This document shows positions 58,590-64,000 of a stretch of 64,000 bases of DNA, in pieces (position 1 is the first letter of the stretch; each line of letters opens with the position of its first letter). Below the pieces are notes generated by a model. That model worked only from the letters and a program-made list of their open reading frames with translations, was not told the DNA's origin and did no database searches. The translations under genes were made by a program, and so were the position numbers. Source of the stretch: Actinostola sp. cb2023 (lineage: Eukaryota; Cnidaria; Anthozoa; Actiniaria; Actinostolidae); contig JAUJYZ010001273.1 in the NCBI GenBank assembly GCA_033675265.1, positions 1 to 64,000 on the forward strand, read 5' to 3'.

Positions 58590-59408
58590 TTAAGGAATTG
58601 TGTCAAACTTGTACAGCGCTCCATTTATCTTGAGGGTCTTCCAAGAACTTTTGCATTGTTTATTTATTCCATGTCCCTTGCTTTGAGCATCGCTTTTATC
58701 AGGAATCCTCTGTTTCTGTACCGTGTAAGTGTATTCTGTCGTTGCTGAGCGACATTTCACATGATATAATTTCTTCAATAAGCTGTTTGCAATCTTCACC
58801 TCTCGTCTCTGGGATATTTTTGAAGTTTAACTTTTCTCTCCTGTTGTTCATCTCTAGGCAAATTCGTTTTTCTTTTTCTTCTAGCTGTGTTTGCAGCTTC
58901 GCAACGATTTGCAAGCTCTCTCGTGAAGAAGAGTGCTCCTCAACTGTGTCTTTTAATTCGTTTATTTCGCACTTCCGAAACATGTCTTGTAATTTCAAAG
59001 TTATTGTGTTATTTCTTAAAATGTATATAAGTTCGCTGCGGCTATCCAGACCCTTTGGTTTAATTCCTCCCATCCATTGTCCAGCGATTTCTCTACATCT
59101 TTGACCGTGTCTTGGAGTCCTTTCACTTGCAACTTTATTTCTTGTCTAAACTCATTCATGTCCGAATGAGCCCTGTTGAATCCATCATCCATTCTCGTTT
59201 GCATACTATTTAGTTTATCCAGTATAATAGTTATTGTGGTATGACCTTCGTCGCCGGACGCTATCTTTGGTTCTTGTAGTGCCGATGAGGACAAACGTCT
59301 TTGCTTGGAGGAAGTCTTTCGCACTTCAGACAGCACACTTTCAGGACTGGAAGAGCTGCTGAGCATCCGCTTTGTGGCTTCTTTACTTTTCTTCGGCATT
59401 AAAGCCAT
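58590..59408 (-). pseudogene. LINE ORF1-like coiled-coil protein, frameshifted
   Basis: First frame 59408-59016: basic, Ser-rich N-terminus (MALMPKKSKEATKRMLSSSS) then a coiled coil (DKLNSMQTRMDDGFNRAHSD, RQEIKLQVKGLQDTVKDVEK). Second frame 59073-58699: further coiled coil and NNRREKLNFKNIPETRGEDC, which resembles the RRM start of L1-like ORF1 proteins (R-R-x-N-L-x-F-x-N-I-P-E). The ORF1-then-endonuclease order fits an L1/Tx1-type LINE. The frames do not join without an indel. Confidence 0.55.
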
Positions 59409-60548
59409 ACAACCTCACGCTGGAGAGCAAAGGGAACAAAAAGTTCGCTCTTACCAAAAAAAAAAAAACCTTCGGCCATGTGCACTCGACCCAGTCTCCT
59501 GATATGTTGTTTATCTTACTATTCATAATAGGCATCTGAAGTGAGAAAGCAGACAATTCATGGTGGGGTTTGCGTCTTGTGACCATCTGATAAAGTCATT
59601 GAAACACATGGCCATGTTTAGACCACGAGATAGTACACCAGTGACATGAGTTTTCATGAATTGTGCATATTCACCCTCCAGCTATATAATTTGCACAAGG
59701 ATTTAGACTGATTCCATAAGTCGATCTGTTCGTTCTTTGTCGATTCTGACTTTCGCTCACCAACCGACTTATAACACTTCTTGGTTCATTTTGATCGGCG
59801 TCGCCACTATACGGCGACCTCCAATCATGTTTTTAGTGACAACTAGATAACTCTTCAAATTTTAACTTCAAGTAAACTGACTTACAGGTCCGATTTCTGG
59901 GCACTAGTTTATTTTTCATAGAAATCAAAAATGCGCGTTTTTGACGCAATTTTACACCTCGAAAATGAACGACATTTGACTTGGATTTTCTTTCATAATA
60001 CATCCTTGCGAAACAAAACGCCACTTTCTCAGCAAACTTCCATCTCTCTTCTTGATATATTCGTGAATTTTTCCCTCTCTGTTCCTTAACTCGCCGAACA
60101 ATAGCCATTTCCTTAGGACCACTTTCGCTAACACGTGTTTTCCTTCTGCACGCCCGAAAAGGATGCCGGGAACATCCTGGAATTTTCGACAGAAAGCATC
60201 CCGCCCTTTCCGTATCGTGAAAACCGTTTCTCGCTGCTGGGTTCTTTCAGCAGAACGGACTCTACCACACCAGTCAAGCTTAATGATGCTGTCCTGGGGG
60301 CTTCTGTGGTGAATAATGGCTATAAACACTGTAAAAATGCAAAATAGGCCGCTCCTAGCAGCTACGATCTGCTGGCCCTCGTGGAGATCCATGACGAGAA
60401 AGATTATGTCAGAACCTGAGCCCGTGGGCTTTCAGAACTGTCATGATTTCCATGGAAACCCCTTATATGGAATCGAAATTTCCTATGGCGTGATTAGGTC
60501 CAGAAAATCGCAAAAAAAATCAAAAATCTCTGGGTGTCAAAGGGTTAA
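59409..60548. mobile_element. Probable piggyBac-like non-autonomous element, right end only
   Basis: The right end reads GGTGTCAAAGGGTTAA, the reverse of TTAACCCTTTGACACC. A CCCTTTG start next to TTAA is typical of piggyBac ends. The TTAA (60545-60548) lies inside a RecQ helicase codon run. The matching left end was not found, so the left limit is a guess; LINE 5' sequence may occupy part. A minus-strand frame at 59952-60392 is unrecognised. Confidence 0.4.
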
Positions 60549-62174
60549 TGAAGGATCAAGTTGAAAACTTCAAATTACATGGAATATCAGCTGCACTTGT
60601 CGGAGAAGGACAACATGACCCCGAAGTTACCGAAGACGTAAAGCTTGGTAAATACGAGGTATGATTTCGCCTACAAATCATGTCGAACATTATCAAATTA
60701 AGATTGCAGCAGCCAAAGTAGCAAATACTTTCGATTTGCATGACATATAAAAGTAATGTGTAAGGCTGGCTACTTTTAATTTTATAATATCCTCATACAT
60801 TTAATACTCTGCTTATGCTTATGAGCTATTAGTCGTAAATATAAGTACATGTGTGTTGTAACTTAAGCTTAATATAACTGTTTCGTTCTACCCATTGTTT
60901 TAGGCCGTTTTTATATCACCTGAGCTAATATTATCTCCAGAATGGAAAAAGCTTATTGTGTCAGAACATTTCAATAACCTGAAATGCATCGTTGTTGACG
61001 AAGCTCACTGTGTAACTCAATGGTATGTAATTATTTGAATTATTTTATTAGGGGAAATGACTTTCGTCCAAGCTATAGTTATCTTGGTCAAGTGAGATCT
61101 CTGGTTGATCCTAAAGTACCGATAATGACTCTAACAGCAACAGCTACCAATAAAATAAGAGATCAGATTCTACGTACTTTGTGTATGACTGACACTGTGT
61201 CAATAGTAATGCCCTCATTCAGAGGCAACATCACTTATTTTGCTTCAAGAGTAAAGCATTCTGATTTTACCTGCTTTGACCCCATTATACAAAATCTCAA
61301 GGATATTTTCTGCCGTAATGTTAAAACTGTGGGCCAGTTGTATGCCCATTTTATATATGCTTTGTCGGAAGATTCTGAGAATTCACTAAACTGTATAGTG
61401 GCAATGTTCCATCGCTCTACTGCTCAAGCCAACAAGGAACATATTTTGATTACTTTTCCTAAAAAAGATTCAACAATCAGATTGCTTATTGCTACAGTTG
61501 CTTTTGGAATGGGCATAAATATACCAGACATTCGTGTGGTAATAAACTATGGGTCTCCAAGTACTATTGAATCATTTGCTCAAGAATCTGGAAGAGCTGG
61601 TAGGGATGGTGACCCTGCATATAGTATTCTTTTGTACAATGGATATTTCCTGAGGAAAGGACTTACAGAGGAATCAATGTATAGTCAGGATAATTGTTGT
61701 AAATCAAAATATTTGATGGATTATTTCACACTAAAACTACATGGACAGGATTCTTACTTTGACATCCCAGCTGCCAATACAGTCATGAACACTCACGACT
61801 GTTGTGGTTTATGTAGAGATGCTTGTAGTTGTAAAAATTGCCCAGTGATACCTTGGTTGTTGTCAATTGTTGGTGTCAAAGCATTTGGATCAGATGTAGA
61901 CGAGAAACCAGACAATGTCAGAGCTGTGAATGAAGACTTGTTGGTTAACCTTAAATATAACTTTGAGGATTACCAGAGCCAGTTAATAGAGGAGATGAAT
62001 TTAAGTTGTGATGAAGTGTCCACAAGTTTTAGCTCAATGATCATGGATGAAGTTCTCAGCAACTGTGGATATCTGCTTACTGTAGAAGATGTGTTTACTC
62101 ATACCAGTATAACTGATGATGATATGGCAGAGGACATTGTTTTACTACTGAATGAAGTCATTCCTCTTGATTAA
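60545..62174 (+). CDS. RecQ-like DNA helicase, 5'-truncated
   Basis: Exons 60545-60658, 60904-61022 and 61052-62174 join in frame, 451 residues to TAA. The second intron is only 29 bp (GTATGT to TTATTAG). Motifs in order: LMKDQVENFKLHGISAAL (Ia), VVDEAHCVTQWGNDFRPSY (II, RecQ signature), TLTATAT (III), MFHRSTAQANKE, VAFGMGINIPDIRVVINYGS (V), QESGRAGRDG (VI), then a cysteine cluster (CCKSKYLMDYF, CCGLCRDAC) like the RecQ zinc site. The Walker A motif and everything before it are absent: the first exon starts directly at a TTAA, next to a piggyBac-like end. RecQ enzymes unwind DNA 3'-5'; this copy, without Walker A, would not hydrolyse ATP. It converges on the DUF6589 gene, stop codons only a few bases apart. 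Confidence 0.78.
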
Positions 62175-62178
62175 CTGT

Positions 62179-63969
62179 TCAATGGTTAAGATATCTTAAT
62201 CTTTCTTCCTTTGCAAGTAGTTCCTTCCTTTTTGTCATCCAATTGTATAACATGGTGCCATTAATGTTTTTCACTTTGTCCATTTGGAACGTTTGGAAAG
62301 CTTGATGATTTCTTCCAGGGATGTTTTCAAATAGTTCATATTTTGTCAAGTGCAACACTAGGTCTTTGATTTCCCTAGTGTAACTCTGATGATCCCTTCT
62401 TCCAACACTAGAGTAATACTCGGCTTCCTGGTCAATGTTTTCAACCAAATCATTCACGGCTTTTCATGGAATTACCAACCCTTTTCAAGACTTTGTCAGT
62501 AATGGCACCACAGTTTTTAAGGTGTTGTTTACACTCTTTGTTGAGCAATTCTAGTCCCAGGTCACAAGCAAGAAGCAATATTGTGACCTAAGACCCTATT
62601 AACATTCATGCATCTGTTATACTTTATCCTAACAGCCATCCTTGGGATTAATGTAGCAAGTAATTTTGCTACAAGATCAAAGGCTATTATTCTATGCTTA
62701 GTGTTACCATAAGTATGAAATCTTATGAAATCCATTTTCCATAGAATAATAGCCCGATCTCCATCATTTTCTTTAGCCGCATCCTCTCTAGCCCAATCCA
62801 AAAGACCCTCTCTCAGAATAGAACACAAATAATTAAATACATGATCTTCTTTTTTGTCTTTTTCTTCTTTCTGTATTGCTTCATCAGGCTCAGCTTTTTC
62901 GGCATTATCCCCATCAGTACTTGAATCAGTGATTTTAAAGGGGCAGCTTTCTCTGTGTTTTCTCCAACATGAACTTTTTCCAGCATATGTTTTTCCGCAT
63001 CCTGGAAATCCACATGGTACTCTGTTGTGAGTTGGGTTGTCAATTACAGTTGGATCTAGAAGTATAACATTAAGAAACATCCAATTACATGTATCCCTCA
63101 GTGATATTTGCAAGTGCAATTAGATCCTTGTATAAGCAGCTTCTCCGGTGTCTTTGCCTTACGAGTCCATCAACAGCAAATGTTTTTGGACATTCAGGAT
63201 ACCCACAAGAAATACGGCCTTCTACATCTTCTACATGGTTTGGTGGCTTGGTGAGAATATTTTCTGGGTCATAATCAGAATCAAGCACATAGTTGTCAAT
63301 AATTGAAAGTGCAATTTCATCAAATAATTTCTGTCTCTCTTTACTACAAAGTTTAAGACTTTGAGTGGGTGATAAATCAGGGTTGTGCATGTCTCATAAG
63401 TGAGCTGAAGCCAACACAATGTAAATCTTTGTGGCAATACGCAAGAATTCACCACAGTCATTAACTGCATCTTTGACACTCTTTTAACACACCACTTCCA
63501 ATTTTGTCTAAGCGTATTTTCATTTGGTAGAGAGTACCATGATCACGACTGGACAACTCTGAATAGTGTAGGTTAAACACAGTCTGAAATGATTTGAAAG
63601 TAATATTTTAGAAATAATTAACAGGTATAATATTATTGATATTGTATAAAATATATCAATCATCTTGTTATTAAAACAGGTTTTAAAAATATATACATGT
63701 AAATGTAACATTACTTGGCGACAAATTATTGCATTTTTATGCCAATCTTCTGCTTTAATTACCAGGCCATCCAGTCTGACCTCTTGTGTATCACCATCAG
63801 ATCTTGCTAGCCAAGCATCGTGTGCTCTTTCACATGTTAAGCCATCTCCTCCTAAAAGAATTGACTGCATTTTTCCTTCAACCACTGGGCAATATTTTTG
63901 ATAGTGAGACATTATATCCACCATGTCCTCTGATTTTGCCTCATTTTTCTTTAATAAACCTAATGGTAT
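62179..63969 (-). pseudogene. Zinc-finger/DUF6589 protein gene, interrupted and 5'-incomplete
   Basis: Exon 63969-63715 (acceptor CATCATAG, donor GTAATG) reads IPLGLLKKNEAKSEDM to LGGDGLTCERAHDAWLARSD, DTQEVRLDGLVIKAEDWH. The next exon from 63583 reads TVFNLHYSELSSRDHGTLYQ, then changes frame. Two Cys2-His-Cys fingers follow: CGYPECPKTFAVDG plus RQRHRRSC, and CGFPGCGKTYAGKS plus RKHRESC. The end region (WKMDFIRFHTYGNTKHRIIA, LATLIPRMAVRIKYNRCMNV, DQEAEYYSSVGRRDHQSY) fits the C-terminal part of DUF6589. GGD-LT-ER near the front is also a DUF6589 signature. At least four frame breaks or stops lie at about 63490, 63393, 63070-63115, 62565-62580 and 62460. Function unknown; DUF6589 genes are often multicopy and suspected to be mobile-element borne (inference). 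Confidence 0.62.
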
Positions 63970-64000
63970 CTATGATGAACAAAAACAGCTCTGTTACTGT

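Overview
This is a stretch of animal nuclear DNA: GT-AG introns, short exons in very long introns, a poly(A) signal, LINE, SINE and DNA-transposon debris, and families such as THAP/Kolobok, P2X7 'ballast' and DUF6589 that are common in cnidarian genomes. An anthozoan (coral or sea anemone) is my best guess, by inference only. There is no bacterial gene, CRISPR array or rRNA. Most of the window is repetitive, and genuine coding sequence is sparse.

Layout. 1-4013: a foldback element with long inverted arms around a minisatellite. 4.0-5.8 kb: non-coding DNA with a recurring 13-bp motif. 5.8-20.6 kb: a multi-exon coiled-coil gene (+ strand) resembling the ciliary protein BBOF1/CCDC176. Its 3' exons are clean, but the middle exons carry frameshifts, stops and a mariner-type insertion, and one intron holds a minisatellite of about 7.5 kb. 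20.7-31.9 kb: MITEs, a second foldback element whose arms are minisatellites, a tRNA-derived SINE piece and a LINE fragment. 31.9-41.4 kb: a snapback element, a 5.6-kb inverted duplication enclosing nested minisatellites, then another minisatellite. 41.4-49.4 kb: relics, including a hAT transposase tail and a hammerhead-like motif.

49456-55396 is the best-preserved mobile element: a 5.9-kb Kolobok-type DNA transposon with TTAA duplications and inverted repeats of about 160 bp. It carries a THAP-domain transposase on + (two single-base frameshifts) and, on -, an intact two-exon gene for an acidic protein ending in a P2X7 intracellular (ballast) domain. 55.8-60.5 kb: hairpins, the 3' end of an unidentified minus-strand gene (BEN-like), an internally deleted L1-like LINE and a piggyBac-like end. 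60.5-64.0 kb: a RecQ-like helicase (+) converging on a zinc-finger/DUF6589 gene (-). This pair looks like the cargo of a further, poorly described mobile element that runs off the right edge.

Single-base frame breaks recur in three unrelated genes, so some may be assembly errors rather than decay. Reads or transcripts are needed to decide. All family names come from motif recognition; no search was run.
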